Assembly: GCA_964019695.1 (NCBI GenBank)
Contig: CAXHUL010000547.1
Span: 216,001 to 280,000 of the forward strand
Length of the DNA: 64,000 bases
Source: Loripinus fragilis
Lineage: Eukaryota > Mollusca > Bivalvia > Lucinida > Lucinidae
Direction of reading: 5' to 3'
A program made the position numbers and the translations under genes. The notes under the pieces were generated by a model, which saw nothing but the letters and a program-made list of their open reading frames with translations, ran no database searches and had not been told where the DNA came from. Numbering within the stretch: the first letter of the stretch is position 1; every line of letters begins with the position of its first letter. Below, piece after piece: positions 32,291 to 44,439 of this stretch.

Positions 32291-32837
32291 TGGTTTGAGT
32301 TGAAGTGCTCAGCAGTCATGCAGGCCTCGTTTTCGAAGTTTTGTGTTTGATGAGAGTTGCATATTTGTGTAATACGATTAACCAAAAGCAAGAAAAAATA
32401 AAGAAAATATGCACATATGTAAACAAAACTAATTTTATAACGAAAATGGAGACAACCAATGGAGAGCACAGAAATAGGGAGAGAGGCTAAGGTTTATGAA
32501 AGCCTGTGGAGTGGAGGGAACGAATCAAGGTCTAGTGACCACTTACAATACTTTTACATCCCAATCTATACACTTTATATATAATCGTTTCACGTTCAAG
32601 GAACAGGATGAAGTTCATTATAGCACTCACTAGAACCGTTCAGTTTCAACAAATAATTTCTGCACAGCAATGAAAATAGATGTGTTTGTATTCATAAAAA
32701 GTGAACTGTCCCCAAACAGAAGTACATATAAGGTGATGTGGCAAAGTGGAGAAATAGTTTGTATCATTTCTAGTCTTTGTGGTAATATCTATATTGTAAA
32801 AGAAAGTGTGTGAAAGTTTCAATGTTACCACACGACA

Positions 32838-33587
32838 TTAAGGTGTGTCTGTTAAGTTCTTTAGATATATTTCGTAATTTAGGGCACTACGAGTACATTT
32901 GGTACGAAGGCGTGTATGCAATACTTGCCGACGTCTATCACCGACAAAGAAGTACTTAGGCACAGATATATTTGTTTGGTTTAAGAAGACAGACGTGGAA
33001 TTCCTTTGCTCTTTGCTGAGACTATTCCAATCTCTTATTGTAGACGGGAGAAAGGAATTGAAGTACTGGTTTGTTCGTGCATTTATTGTAGAGATATAAT
33101 TTGCATTTCTTAGATCATATCGAGATGTTTCGTTGACAGTGGGTGGTATAAGAGAAGATAAATAAAAAGGTGTAAGATGATTTACCATTTTGTAGAAAAG
33201 AAACAATGTTCGCATTTTCCGACGGGTGTCTAAAGAATTCCAGCCAATTTCACTATATAAAGAGGCAATAGATACAAGTTTTGTTGTTCCAGTGGTTATT
33301 CTGGCTGCCTGTATTTGGATCTTTTCGAGATCATCTTTTTCATATTGCTGACAGTTGTCCCAGATTCCATTACCATATTCCAAAATGGGTCTAATAATAG
33401 AGATGTTTATAGTTCCCAGGGATTTGTGGTCTAAGACAAATTTTAATCTTCTCATGATGTTTATTCTTGCCAAAGCCTTTTCTTTTATGTAACTAACCTG
33501 TTGATACCAAGAGCCATCATTACTAAGATATATTCCAAGGTGTTTGTGGGTATCAACTTCCATAATTTGTTGATTTAACATGAACAA
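32838..33587 (-). pseudogene. LINE ORF2 C-terminal region (249-codon open frame)
   Basis: The longest ORF in the window. It contains the post-RT segment typical of Jockey/CR1-like elements: THKHLGIYLSNDGSW, ALARINIMRRLKFVLDHKSL, RPILEYGNGIWDN, ARITTGT and IRDWNSL. It ends at a TAA after YLKNLTDTP, followed by an AT-rich 3' region. It is not a host gene; the frame is continuous with the RT only after frameshift. Confidence 0.92.
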
Positions 33588-33739
33588 TGGTGGATGGTTA
33601 AAGGTTTGAAGCTTTCTGGAGATGAAAAGTGCTTCTGTTTTGATAGGATTAAATGTAACTAACCAATCTAATGCCTATTCGGCGAGTGTTTCAAGATCAG
33701 AGTTTTGAAGTTGTGCAGCTGAGATAGTATTTTCAACAC

Positions 33740-34694
33740 TTATAAAAATACTTGTATCATCCGCAAAAGTCTTATGTTAGACCCCAATTTTTTCACAATA
33801 TCATTTATATATAGCAGAAAAAGCAAAGGTCCTAAGATTGACCCTTGTGGCACACCAGCAAATATGAAATTCCAATTAGAAGATGTACCTGGGAGAACAA
33901 CTTTTTGTCTTCTGTTAGAAAGATGACTCCTGAACCAAGATAGAAGCTTCCCAGTTACACCTGCTGTTCGAAGTTTAAGAAGAATACCTTGATGCCAAAC
34001 ACGATCGAACGCTTTGCTTATATCACAGAATACCACTCGTATTACCTTACCGGATGCTAAAGCATGAAAGAAAGTATCATATAGATAGGTCAGTTGGTTT
34101 GTTGGGGAATCTCCTGGAATGAAACCAGACTGTAGGGGAGTAAGAATACTGTTTTCGTGTAAGTGATTATAAAGATGTTTAAATATGGTGCGCTCTGCTA
34201 CCTTTTCCAAATAGGACAAGAGGGAAATTGAACGATAATAAGACACAGATAACATATCTCCTTTTTTTGTATGCAGCACACACAATAGCATCTTTCCATG
34301 TTTCAGGGAAGATTCCAAGACTTAAAGAAAGATTTTTTAGAAAGTACAGTGGATGTAAGAGCTCACGTAAACACTCCTGAATGATTCGACTGTTTATACC
34401 ATCAGGACCAACAGCTTTTCCAAGAGGAAGACACTTCATTATAGATTTAACTTCAATAGGAGTTATGACTAGTGAAGACATAGTGTTATCAGTGTACGTT
34501 TCAATATTAGGGATTGGTGCATGTTGATTATCCAAAATTGCTTGGTCACAAAAAAAGTCATTCAGTACATTTGATTTATCGGTTTCATCAATAAAGCTAA
34601 GTCCATTTTTTTCTAGTGAAGGAGATATAAAAGATTTTAAGATTGGCCTCCAGTCCTTGGGTGTAAGGTTTTCTGATTTTAATTTGTCAGACAA
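33740..34694 (-). pseudogene. LINE reverse transcriptase domain
   Basis: Two overlapping frames (34694-34179 and 34318-33740) cover the RT. Visible are LGKAVGPDGINSRIIQE, FPETWKDAIVCAAYKK, YRSISLLSYLEKVAER, LTPLQSGFIPGDSPTNQLTY, FCDISKAFDRVWH and GVPQGSILGPLLFLLYINDI. The frame breaks just before the expected F-A-D-D active-site box; the needed residues lie in the next frame at about 33750-33775. Confidence 0.92.
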
Positions 34695-35238
34695 CTGATT
34701 GATATTTTGCTGTTTTGACTTCCTCAGACATTCAATTACTTTATTTCTGACTTTTTAAAATGTATTCCATGTATGTGGTGTGTTCAAAGATTTGGCATTC
34801 CTGTATGCTCTTTTACGCTTCCTTATTTGCCTCCGAATAGCAGTGGTAATCAATCCAAGGGGGATAAGAAGGTCGAATACGAACAGTTTCGTTTTGGATG
34901 CACTCTAGATCGGTTGATAGTGTAATTATGTGATTTTTTAAGTTTTCAGCAAAAATGTTAACATCAGTATCGACGATAGCTTCCCAGTTAATTTATGAAA
35001 ATTTAGTCCTTAAAAGTTCATAATTGCATTTGTCATATTTCCAAGTAGAACGGATAAAAGATTTTTTGACATTCTTTGAGAATTTACAGATACCATATAA
35101 AGGGCAGTGATAGCGAATGTCCTGATAAAGAAAGGGCTCTGCTACTCCACTGTAAAGAATGTTGGATCTATCACTAATGAAAACTACATCTATTAGAGAA
35201 GAAGAATGTTCGGTAAAATGAGTTGGCTCAGTGTTAGT

Positions 35239-35590
35239 TTAATACAGAGAAAACTGTGTGCATATGTCAGATATTTTATTGGATGTATGTGGATTTAGTA
35301 CATTAAGACTGAAGTCACAAGTTACAATGATATTAATGATTTGAGTGGCAAGAGCTAGAGATATAGAATCTTCAATTGCAGAAAGATATAGAGCATCAGA
35401 ATTAGGAGGTCTATAAAATAGTCCAAACAATAATCGAGTGTGTTTAAGTTGGATTTTTATCCATATGCACTCAATATTTAGGGGTTCCAAGTCATTCCTT
35501 CTTGTATAGTGCACTGAATCCATAACGTACATCATTACACCTCCGTGGTGGTCCCTTGCCCTGTCTTTGCGTTGGGGTGGTTTAAATGTA
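35239..35590 (-). pseudogene. LINE endonuclease, middle piece
   Basis: After the family-A insertion the frame resumes with PPQRKDRARDHHGGVMMYV, then LEPLNIECIWIKI and LFGLFYRPPNSD. This matches the endonuclease block R-x-D-R-x-x-x-x-G-G-V-x-x-Y-V and the catalytic-core Y-R-P-P. It ends in TCDFSLNVL, where intact elements have G-D-F-N, before a stop. Confidence 0.85.
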
Positions 35591-36195
35591 AGTAAGGGTG
35601 CAAAGATCAGGAATCGATAAATCAAGTAACACACCTGACCCAGGATAGCAATGGGAAAGTGACAAACTCACAGTTAGACACCACAAACGAGCGCCAAGAG
35701 ATCAGCTCTTTCCCAGCAGGTGACCACAAATTACATATAAACAGACGCGTACAAAGACATAGCAAACACAAGACAGAACAAAAACATAAAAGATCCACAA
35801 AAGAAGTACCGCCTAGGAACGGTCAGTAAATTATTTACTGGAGGGCTTAAACCGGTTTAACGGCGCCAACCTCACCCTTAATTCAGATGTGGATCAAGAC
35901 ACATAGATATTTGGTTTGCATGAAAGACCCCTAGCCTATCAATGCATCATCTCCTAGAACATATAAATCAAGATATAACAAGGAGATAAAGCAAAGATAA
36001 GGACTCAACAGTAAATAAAACTGAATACCGGTACAAAAGAAATCCAACAGGTAAACCCCGGTTGGCCTGACAAACAGCCAAAGCATCAAGCCCCTATCAT
36101 ATCATCAATAGATAAGTCTTTAAGTCCGAACCAACATAGAGTCTGAAGTCTGACCCACCGGCGTGAAATTAAAGAGGAAAGCAAAGTTGCCAACC
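35591..36195 (-). repeat. Repeat family A, copy 5, inserted in the LINE endonuclease
   Basis: Its 3' end (TAAGGGTGCAAAGATCAGGA on the plus strand) abuts one half of the endonuclease and its 5' end (GGTTGGCAACTTTGC on the minus strand) abuts the other. The LINE reading resumes on each side, so family A is mobile and this copy is younger than the LINE. Confidence 0.85.
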
Positions 36196-36461
36196 GTTTG
36201 GCATCAATAGGTATGTTGTTTGTAGTGCAGCGTGAAGCCAGTTTTCTGAGAAAGCAAGGATGTCAAAATCAGAAAGATCTGCTGTGAGGATATCGAGTTT
36301 GTTTGCTTAACTCTGAACGTTGCAGTGGATGAAAGATAAATGTTTGATAAATTGAGTGTGTTTAAGAAGGAGAAGGAGTCATCATTCTGGGAAGTTGAGA
36401 AATTAGATGAGCTGCTGTTAGACGACATTGAAGAGGGGTCCAGGATTAGAGTGTACATCAC
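36196..36461 (-). pseudogene. LINE endonuclease, N-terminal piece
   Basis: Minus-strand translation shows FIHCNVQS, a stop, then ANKLDILTADLSDFDILAF and SENWL. This is the conserved APE-endonuclease start (H-x-N-x-x-S ... K-x-D-x-L ... D-I-L-x-x-x-E-x-W-L, with N for T in the usual ETWL). One TAA interrupts it. The reading stops at the family-A insertion. Confidence 0.85.
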
Positions 36462-36469
36462 CTGAGGTC

Positions 36470-37030
36470 AACAAAAGGGTTCACAACCAAAGCAAGGCAA
36501 CTGCTAGTGCTCCCAGTGAACACACGACTCAAGTAAATTTAATATTTGTCAAAATTGTCTTGCTTATAGCTATTTTTGTCGTTCCGTGACGGTGAAAATT
36601 TTCAAAATTCTTTGCATTGGCTATTACTGTCCAGTAAAAGGAATAAATGCAAATCGCTTGCAAGAGAATGGGAAGTGTTATGAAGATGTGAAGTGAGATA
36701 GAAAATTTGAAGGATGGACCGTACTTGCGCATTACGTCAAATTAATATAATATTCTTCTCACTATTCATGAGATTGAAGACAACAAAATCAAAACTATAT
36801 CAAATGGCGTAATGCGCAAAAAGCATATTCATAGGTCATTTCACAAATGTACATGTAAGGAGGTTTACCATTGTCCCCTGACCCGTTTCTCTTCTGTGAT
36901 CCATGGGAAGTGAAAAACTTACATAGAAAAACGTATGGAACAAACATGATTGCAGAAGTGACATTGAAGGGGAAAATAAGAATGAAACCATCAGACTATA
37001 TTGAAATCTAATACAACATCGAAAAAAAAT
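36470..37030. other. No gene seen
   Basis: AT-rich sequence with short ORFs lacking domains, just 5' of the LINE. No ORF1 was recognised. Confidence 0.4.
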
Positions 37031-37032
37031 AA

Positions 37033-37331
37033 TGCGTGCATGCATGCGTGCGTGCGCGAGCGTGTGTGTGTGTGCTCGTTCACTCAGCACAAGGACAGAT
37101 GTAGGTACCTTTATAGACAGTACCTATTCAGATGAGAAGACTCGCATATGCCACCTCATCTGAACCTATACTGTGGGTAATATGGAAATAACCATTAGTC
37201 TCAGCACAAGGACAGATGTAGGTTCATTTAAACACAGTAAATATTCAGATGAGAAGACTCACATGAGCCACATCATCTGAACCTATACTGTGCGTACAAT
37301 AGAAATACCAATTAGACTCAGCACAAGGACA
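37033..37331. repeat. Short GT-type simple repeat followed by a 2.2-copy tandem repeat (~117 bp)
   Basis: GCATGCATGCGTGCGTGCGC and GTGTGTGTGTG at 37033-37074. Then CTCAGCACAAGGACAGATGT ... TTCAGATGAGAAGACTC ... CATCTGAACCTATACTGTG occurs at 37082-37198 and 37199-37316, with a partial third at 37317-37331. Confidence 0.85.
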
Positions 37332-37334
37332 TTT

Positions 37335-38150
37335 TAGTTAATAACCCATTGAATCCAAATGGAATTTCCCACTATAATTACAGTTGGACCATTCTATTTC
37401 TGTTTTGACGATTGTCGTCTGGTATTTTACTTTTTCATTCAATTTTTATAAAACGTTATGTAATCATTTAGCGGAAACCCTGATAAGACGCCGCGTCCTG
37501 CGGCGTCTGATCTTGCTCTGCAATGTTAGCCTCTGTCCCACAAAGAGGACGCTGGGTTATATCCTTGGCGCCATCTTCAATTTCTTGAATTGCCCTAGAC
37601 TGACAACGTGACATCAAATGGTTTCCTTCAGTAGAGGACCTCGGCTATCAAAATCAGTTAAAACATTTTCCATTTTCCGCAAATCCAGGTTCAGTAAAAA
37701 CGATAATGCACTACTTCAGGAATTAAATTAAATTCGAAGTCTTTCTAATTTATTCTGGTTTCGCTGTGTAAAAAGTTGACCGCTAAGTAATGTATTTTGA
37801 TTCAGTTTCAGCAGAAATTCAACCAGTTCAAACAGCTTTGGTAGAAATTAAATTTTCTTGAAAATGAGTCCTACGGCTAAGCAAATGATTTTCCCTTAAG
37901 TCTAAAATGAAGGGGTCGAATTTCAATACGTGCAAATTAAGCAAAATTTCTATCTTTATAATTAGAAGTCATATGGAACATATTCCTGCACTTTTTACAG
38001 AGATATAACTCTGCTTTCCAGCTGAGTGAAGCTCAGATGGATCTATACTGGGTATTGTACTATTTACCTAAAAAATCTATTGGCCAATGACCAACAAATA
38101 AAAGGATAAATAATTTTCACATTGAAACTATGACGAAATCTATCTAAATA
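37335..38150. other. No gene seen
   Basis: A 75-codon plus ORF at 37384 lacks a domain. A small palindrome GACGCCGCGTCCTGCGGCGTC is centred near 37498. Confidence 0.4.
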
Positions 38151-38152
38151 AG

Positions 38153-39288
38153 TAAGGGTGCAAAGATCAGGAATCGATACAATCAAGTACCACACTTGAC
38201 CCAGGATACCAATGGGAAAGTGACAAACTCACAGTAGACACCACAAACGAGAGCCAAGAGGTCAGCCCTTTCCCAGCAGGTGACCACAAAGCACATATAA
38301 ACAGACGCGCACAAAGACATAGCAAACACAAGACAGAACAAGAACATAAAAGATCCACAAAAGAAGTACCGCCTTGGAACTGTCAGTAAAATATTTTACT
38401 GTAGGGCTTAAAGCTGCATACTCTGTAACTATGAACATTTTTCGAAAAAAAATATTTTCTTTTTAAATCATTTGTAAAAGTAGAATTAAGTTATGTTGTC
38501 ACAATAAATCTAATTTCTACAGCTGAAAACTGCATGGAAAAGTGAATTATCTTATAAAAACAGGTGCTTTTTCTCTTATTTGTAATTATTTGCGTCCCTC
38601 AAATAATTCTAGACAGGTAATTTTTAACATAAATGCTGATGTTTTGGTAGTAATAATTTGTTCATTATTACGAAAAAGGTAAAATGTATTCCCTGAATTC
38701 TAGTATTTTTACTGTGTACTTGAAAAATAGAAACATTATTTCTAAAATGAAAAGATCAAAAATTACAGACTCTGCAGCTTTAAACCGGTTTAACAGCGCC
38801 AACCTCACCCTTAATTCAGATGTGGATCAAGACACATCGATATTTGGTTTGCATGAAAGACCCCTAACTTATCAATGCATCATCTCTTAAAACACATAAA
38901 TCAAGATATAACAAGGAGATAAAACAAGGATAAGGGCTCAACAGTAAATTAAACTGAATACCGGAGCAAAAGAAATCCAACAGGTAAACTCCGGTGGGCC
39001 CGACAAACAGCCAAAGTATCAGGCCCCTACCATCTCATCAATAGATAAGTCTTTAAGTCGGAACCATCATAGAGTCTGAAGTCCGACCCACCAGCGTGCA
39101 ATTAAAGAGGAAAGCAAAGTTGTCAACCGTGATTGGGTTGACTACCAAGCATGCAGTCTGTTGCAATACATTAATGTTATAGCCAATCTTTTTATAATGG
39201 GAAATCATTTTAATGAACTGCGCTGAAAAATTATTAGAGCCAACAACCTTCTTCAATTTATACACCAAGTCACCATAGAAATCAGACC
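38153..39288 (-). repeat. Repeat family A, copy 6 (long, interrupted)
   Basis: Full-length relative of copy 4, reaching the same 5' limit (CACCATAGAA on the plus strand near 39280). It is interrupted by a 368 bp MITE at 38412-38779. Its small ORFs mirror those of other copies and carry stops. Confidence 0.85.
38412..38779. mobile_element. 368 bp MITE with TTAA target duplication
   Basis: Ends AGCTGCATACTCTGTAA and TTACAGACTCTGCAGCT are imperfect inverted repeats. The flanks read GGGCTTAA and TTAAACCGG, while other family-A copies have the empty site GGGCTTAAACCGG or a close variant. The TTAA was therefore duplicated on insertion, as for piggyBac or Kolobok-type transposases. No coding capacity. 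Confidence 0.9.
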
Positions 39289-39599
39289 TAAAGACCTAAA
39301 CAGAAGGTGCCATTATCGAAATACCTTCAATCACAGTGGAAACACCCGGATTCTTCGATAAGTTACACGATGTATTTTATAATAAATGTCAACTCCAATA
39401 ATAATAAATCCGGGAATTAATTGGGTTTTATTTATGAAATCCTCAATTAAAAAGCTCTGTTTTCATGATTTCCACTCTAATGATCATGAACCCCTGAAAA
39501 TTTGCATATTATGACGTGATCGCAATGTGGTGAAGCTGAAGCAGACTACCTTGACAGAACTTGCTAAACGTAGCAGAACTTGGTCGTAACGTAACTAAA

Positions 39600-39806
39600 C
39601 TTAAGAGGTCCCAACAGAACGTGGCAGGTCCGGGGGGAGTCCGAGTTTTCTCTGACGTATAAGTGGCTTTTCTTTATTTTGATAGTGGCAAACATCAAAA
39701 TATGGAAAAGCCGCTTAAACATCAGAGAAGGCTCGGATAAGTCGGGGGGAAACGTACACTCATCCGTGACAGACCGTAGTGCGCCGTCGAGCCTCTGTCA
39801 CGGATA
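39600..39806. repeat. Imperfect palindrome plus hairpin
   Basis: 39626-39752: CGGGGGGAGTCCGAG ... GTGGCTTTTC pairs with GAAAAGCCGCTTAAAC ... CTCGGATAAGTCGGGGGG. 39765-39806: TCCGTGACAGA and TCTGTCACGGA form a perfect 11 bp stem around a CpG-rich loop. No ORF. Confidence 0.6.
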
Positions 39807-39934
39807 CCTTGAACGTAGCGAGACTTAACAGTACTTGAAAACGAAGACGAAAATGACCAAAACCCCACATCGAGCTACGTTACTGGCTACCGTGACTGCC
39901 GTGGCTGCCGAGAACATAGTGTAGACGTAGCTTA

Positions 39935-40470
39935 AAGGGATAAATATTTGAGCAATAATACTGGTACCACTCATTATGACTCTCTCCAGGGGTCATTCTG
40001 GTCAGATCAAAAGAACAGTCATAATGAGGTGATTATGACTTCCTTACTGGGGAAATAAAGTGGTCCCATAAAGGGATTAGGTAATTTATGATAAAATATT
40101 GATCTTTATCTTAGTGAATGAAATTTAGTTGTATACAGGTAAGTCCCCTCTTGAGGCCCCATCAATTTTGTGAGATACTGAAACTGTCCCTTATCAGTTA
40201 ATCCTTTAATGATCTCTATTGGACAGTGATCTATGTCTTTAAGCTGTGAATATGCCATTATTCAAAGGCTGTATATAACATACATGTATAACTGCCGTTT
40301 TCATACTCTTAATTTACTGTGCATATGCAAAATCAACTTAAGACAGGCTCATTTGTGGAAACAAAGGCTGGTTTTTCGCATGACGTGCCATTTTTCTCTT
40401 ATGCACGTGCTCACAAATGGACGGGTTTGAGATGACCCTACTAGCTTAACTCACGAGTGAAGCCCACTTC
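39935..40470. other. No gene seen
   Basis: A small inverted pair CACTCATTATGACT / AGTCATAATGAGGTG is at 39969-40032. The 65-codon plus ORF at 40233 has no domain. Confidence 0.4.
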
Positions 40471-40483
40471 GAATGGATCTATA

Positions 40484-41448
40484 CGAGGGGTGTTCAAAAA
40501 TACGCGGACAGATGCTGCCATTTCTACATTGGTCGAGCAATAGAGCTGGAATTACAGCACATAATACTGTAACATATATGCAGTTGATCGGTTACAACAT
40601 GCTTGGTGTTAGTCGTCTACGTGCGTTACAGCTGTCGTCAAGGCAACGCTATATAGCGTAAACCGGCCCATTTTACGTTGCATTTTGACGTTTTACTACA
40701 CAACCACTTAAACTTCAACCTTTTGTAAAATTGTGTTGAGCGCTGATAGCCCATATTGCGTTCCATTCATATCTAACGATATATTTACTCCTCTTCTATG
40801 CAAACTTTCAAAGATTTATATCTAACGGATGGTGTTCTAAATCGAAACAAATGACAGTAAGTACTGTCAAAAGGCAAAGCATTCAACTTCTATGAACCCA
40901 TTGCCTGCTTTTGGCATGTCAATTCTTTAAAATAAACTATTTGCAGACTTCGAAAAACACCCTTTTCAGGACAGTAGATCTAATATTGATAGTTAAGTCT
41001 GATATTATAATTATTGTGTTGAACACTGATAAGAAAATAAGTTTTTTATTTAATACTTACAAAAACTCAAAAAAATTGACGCATTTTAAGCCTGTCCTTC
41101 GGACTGAAACCTATTAATTTGAATGCATAGCGCAGCGGAATAACATAAAAACCTCATTTTATGTTCAAAGAATGACGTAACATTATTTTCCGTTAAAAAT
41201 ACCAATCACTTCAAGCACAACTACGAGTTTTAGCCCTAAGAAGCAACCCAGGGGTACAGATGGGCCGGTTCCAGTGAAGTGACGTCACAGCGGCGCCTCG
41301 TGCTCATATGTCTGACGTCACATGTTCTAAATTTCAATTTCAGTCAACTTGCTATGAATGGTAGTTTATATTTATGAATTTTCATTGCAATCGATAAAAG
41401 CAATGCGATTTAATAGCACTTTTCCGCGAACTTTCTGATCACCCCTCG
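40484..41448. mobile_element. 965 bp mariner-type element without transposase
   Basis: The left end CGAGGGGTGTTCAAAAATAC GCGGAC and the right end GTCCGCG-like TTCCGCGAACTTTCTGATCA CCCCTCG form ~28 bp inverted repeats. A TA is present on each side (40482-40483 and 41449-41450). CGAGGGGTGTTCAAAAA is a familiar mariner terminus. No D,D34D transposase is recognisable, so this is a decayed or internally rebuilt non-autonomous copy. Confidence 0.8.
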
Positions 41449-41454
41449 TAGTTC

Positions 41455-43735
41455 CTATTAAAATTCTGACGTAATAGATGCGCGCACACGTTTACACCCG
41501 AATGGCTCCAGTGTCAATTTTGGTTGGTTGGCATGTAAACAAAGTGAATAGCCATGTATCTCCCCTTTCAATGTTTCATTGTATGCGAAAAGAATGTGTA
41601 TATATTGCACAGCTTACTCTAATTAACAACTACGAATAAGTGGGACTGCAAATAGAGAGCGGCGAGGATTTAGTTGGTAAAACAAATCATTTGAGGCTAC
41701 TGGAAGATCTTGAACCCATCTTGCTAGATAGGTCTAGGCCCTGGCCCACCATTGATCTCTAGTAGGCTCGTGACGTTATTATAGTAGCGACCATCGATGT
41801 TCGCATTGAACAATAGTTACAATATAAGGAACTATAGTTCGATTCGAAGTGGGCCTGAATCAGGCGCGATTTTATTATATTTATATTTGAGCAAGCCATT
41901 CAATGATTTAGTAAGTGGATTTGGGCGGTGCAATGTACTTTTTGACTGACACCTTGGGCCTTGGGCTCGGTTTATTTGCGCTTTGCTGAAAATGTTCAAA
42001 GAGCGCATCTATGCACAGAGGTACCTGCAGCATATTGGATGTTGGAACTATTTGAAGAAGTTGGCGATATTCCTGAAAACTTTTCATTGGGAAAAGATGT
42101 TGCGAAAAATGACGCAGTAAAAATAGTTCTAAAAACTTACAGCTGGAGTTTTTTTTTAATATCAAATCATGAATTTGCTTTTGTTGACACAATTTCTGCA
42201 TTGATGTATCATGTCTTATCGGTGAGTGTCACGGAGTTTAAGACAGTTTGTTTATTTTGTCGTATATGCAACATTTTGTTGATACTACAACTTTAATGCA
42301 CGATTATAAGAAAGTCAACCAAAGCTAAACCGGAAGGAGAAAGGCATGAAAGTTTATCTTGTGGGATATTGTCTTGCCCCCCCCTCTCCCCGGGGGACAA
42401 GCTGTCCCGTGGGTGGGAGATAAACTGTTACACCGGTATCTGTACGGATTTTGAGTAATTCCTAAAATATGCTGTTTTCTGAGAAAGAGCTAGTGTAGGT
42501 TTAAGTTGAATCTTTGCATGCAATTGTAACTGAGAGACAAAATCTGGACAAAACTTTTTGTAGGTTGCAGAAAACAAAGTGACACAAATTCTATACGTAT
42601 ACTTCATAAATACACGTTCTCTCAATTCAAAGAGGAATCTTACATGAGTGCTCATGTATTTTGGTTTTGTTAAACAAGTTGGAGAAAATAGATAAAATGT
42701 GAGGCTAGTCGAGCATTGTATCGCTTTTTCACAACGAGCTTGATAAATGTAATAATACATGTGCACAAATGGTAGTTTCTACTTATAATATGGCACCAAA
42801 AGCAATTTGAAAGCCACTATGTATACAGCGCGTCTGACATTCGTCTCAAATGGCAGTTCCTATAAAAAGCGTGTTCCAAGAGATGCGTTTCTATATATAG
42901 GGAGAGCAAAACGATAGTACGTTCAAAGAATATCTTAAGTTTTATTTCTTAATATTTTCAGAAGATATTATGAACAATGAGTGCCAAAAAAATCTTAAAG
43001 ACGGATTTTTAAAATCAAATAACCTATGTACACAGTATGTAAACTGAAATAAACATCCTGTACCTTTTCCTCCTAGCTCACGCCGTATAGACATAAATTT
43101 CAGCGCTCGTGCGTAACCAGTAGTCGGTAATCGTGCCGATTTGAGGTTTTATGCCGATTTTTTGGACTAGCTATCATGATTTAGCGACTGTAGCATACGT
43201 GTGGTAAGTTAATTGTGTATTCTCTTGTTTTTATCTCCATTTAACCTTGTATAACGAAATCCTCCGTGCTGTGTTTTGAATTTGCATTCAACCCAGCTTA
43301 TAAAATCAGGCGTTATTTTCAAAGAAAACGCAGGTTGCTGTCAATCCTTTTCATCAAGAGTCCGGAGATGAATAGTTTTGCCCTCCACCCAAAGGATTGT
43401 TATGAGATCTTTACAAATTATGCTTAAAACTGTTTAAAATGGTGTCCACTGACGATACAAATACTATACCAACAACTGCGCTCACACTGTACCACTAACT
43501 TGGATGCATGGTGAAGTTACTGTACCGCTAACTGGATGAAGCTAAATCTGACTTCATGCTCATACAGTTATAAATTCCATCTTTATAATCTCAAGACGCA
43601 TTCCAGTGTTTTCATTGATTTAGAAAATAAAATAGCAGGGCCATGTACATCAGTTAGCTCTCACAAACGAATTAAAAGCTTTCATCTACTTATAATTTCA
43701 AGAGAGTTTATTACTTTCATGCATCTAAGTAGCGA
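41455..43735. other. No gene supported
   Basis: Overlapping plus (41961-42296, 111 codons) and minus (41908-42201, 97 codons) ORFs exist. The plus one reads LELFEEVGDIPENFSLGKD, but neither shows a family motif or clear exon borders. 42374-42414 is a C/G hairpin (CCCCCCCTCTCCCCGGGGGA). 42645-42765 resembles the hairpin MITE at 20500. Confidence 0.35.
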
Positions 43736-43739
43736 TGAT

Positions 43740-44020
43740 TGAGACAAGCGTTCCATTCCCACAGTCTCGCCAATGATATTCATCTTTAACACTCACAAGT
43801 AAAGTTTGTTATGGAGCTTGATCTACCCACATTACCGCGAGGAAAAGAACTAGACACAGAACACAGACAGCCACAACCCAATTAAAGTAAAGCAATCAAT
43901 TCTATCGTTCTCAGTAGGACGATTGCTAAACTAGAAAGGGCACCAAGAACCACACTACACTCCCCCAACCTCCACCACCACACCACACATACGATGGGAG
44001 CAACAACAAACACTTGGGTG
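43740..44020 (+). repeat. Repeat family C, copy 3
   Basis: CACAGACAGCCACAACCC, AATTAAAGTAAAGCAATCA, GGACGATTGCTAAACTAGA and GGGAGCAACAACAAACA follow the family order. The segment equivalent to the 5' GTGAGTATGAC is diverged. Confidence 0.5.
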
Positions 44021-44439
44021 TAAAACACATTATAGCAATCCGAAAATCGAAATTCTGACTTCTTATAAGTAAATGGAGGCCGCCATTTTTGAGCATTTTA
44101 TTTATTTCCTGTATTTTTTATCGCTAACTTTTGAAATCATTTGTCAAAATCAACTATTCTCAACAGAAGATTTAACAAAAATGCTAACAAAGGTTAAATT
44201 AGCAGCACGAAACTCTACATTCTGTTTGTGCATAGTTTTTGGACTGTGTGAGGTCACTCAGCCTAAAAATGGCTGCCCTACGTAGCTTTTAATTCTCTAT
44301 TATACGAAAATCTGTAAATAACTTTTCAGTCACATTTGATTGGGATTTTTGCATATTGGGTCTGAATTTCAGATTTATTTGCCTTCAAAATTGCTGTCCC
44401 GTTTATGCTCGCAATGTAATTATTGAGAGACAAAGGAGA

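Larger units (their letters stand above)
32838..36461 (-). pseudogene. Degenerate LINE (Jockey/CR1-like) ORF2: endonuclease + reverse transcriptase
   Basis: Reading the minus strand from 36461, frames switch several times but the domain order is complete. It has an APE-type endonuclease start (36461-36196) and endonuclease continuation (35590-35239, then about 35230-35000 in another frame, EPTHFTEHSSSLIDVVF). A linker (34700-35000), a reverse transcriptase (34694-33740) and a C-terminal region (33587-32838) follow. Frameshifts, stops and a ~605 bp family-A insertion (35591-36195) make it inactive. The GVPQGSILGPLLFLLYINDI motif and endonuclease type indicate a non-LTR retrotransposon of the Jockey/CR1 superfamily; the exact clade needs a tree. 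Confidence 0.9.

Noticed and set aside
41908..42296. Overlapping ORFs of ~100 codons on opposite strands
   Set aside because: Plausible composition but no family motif and no clear exon borders; not supported as a gene.
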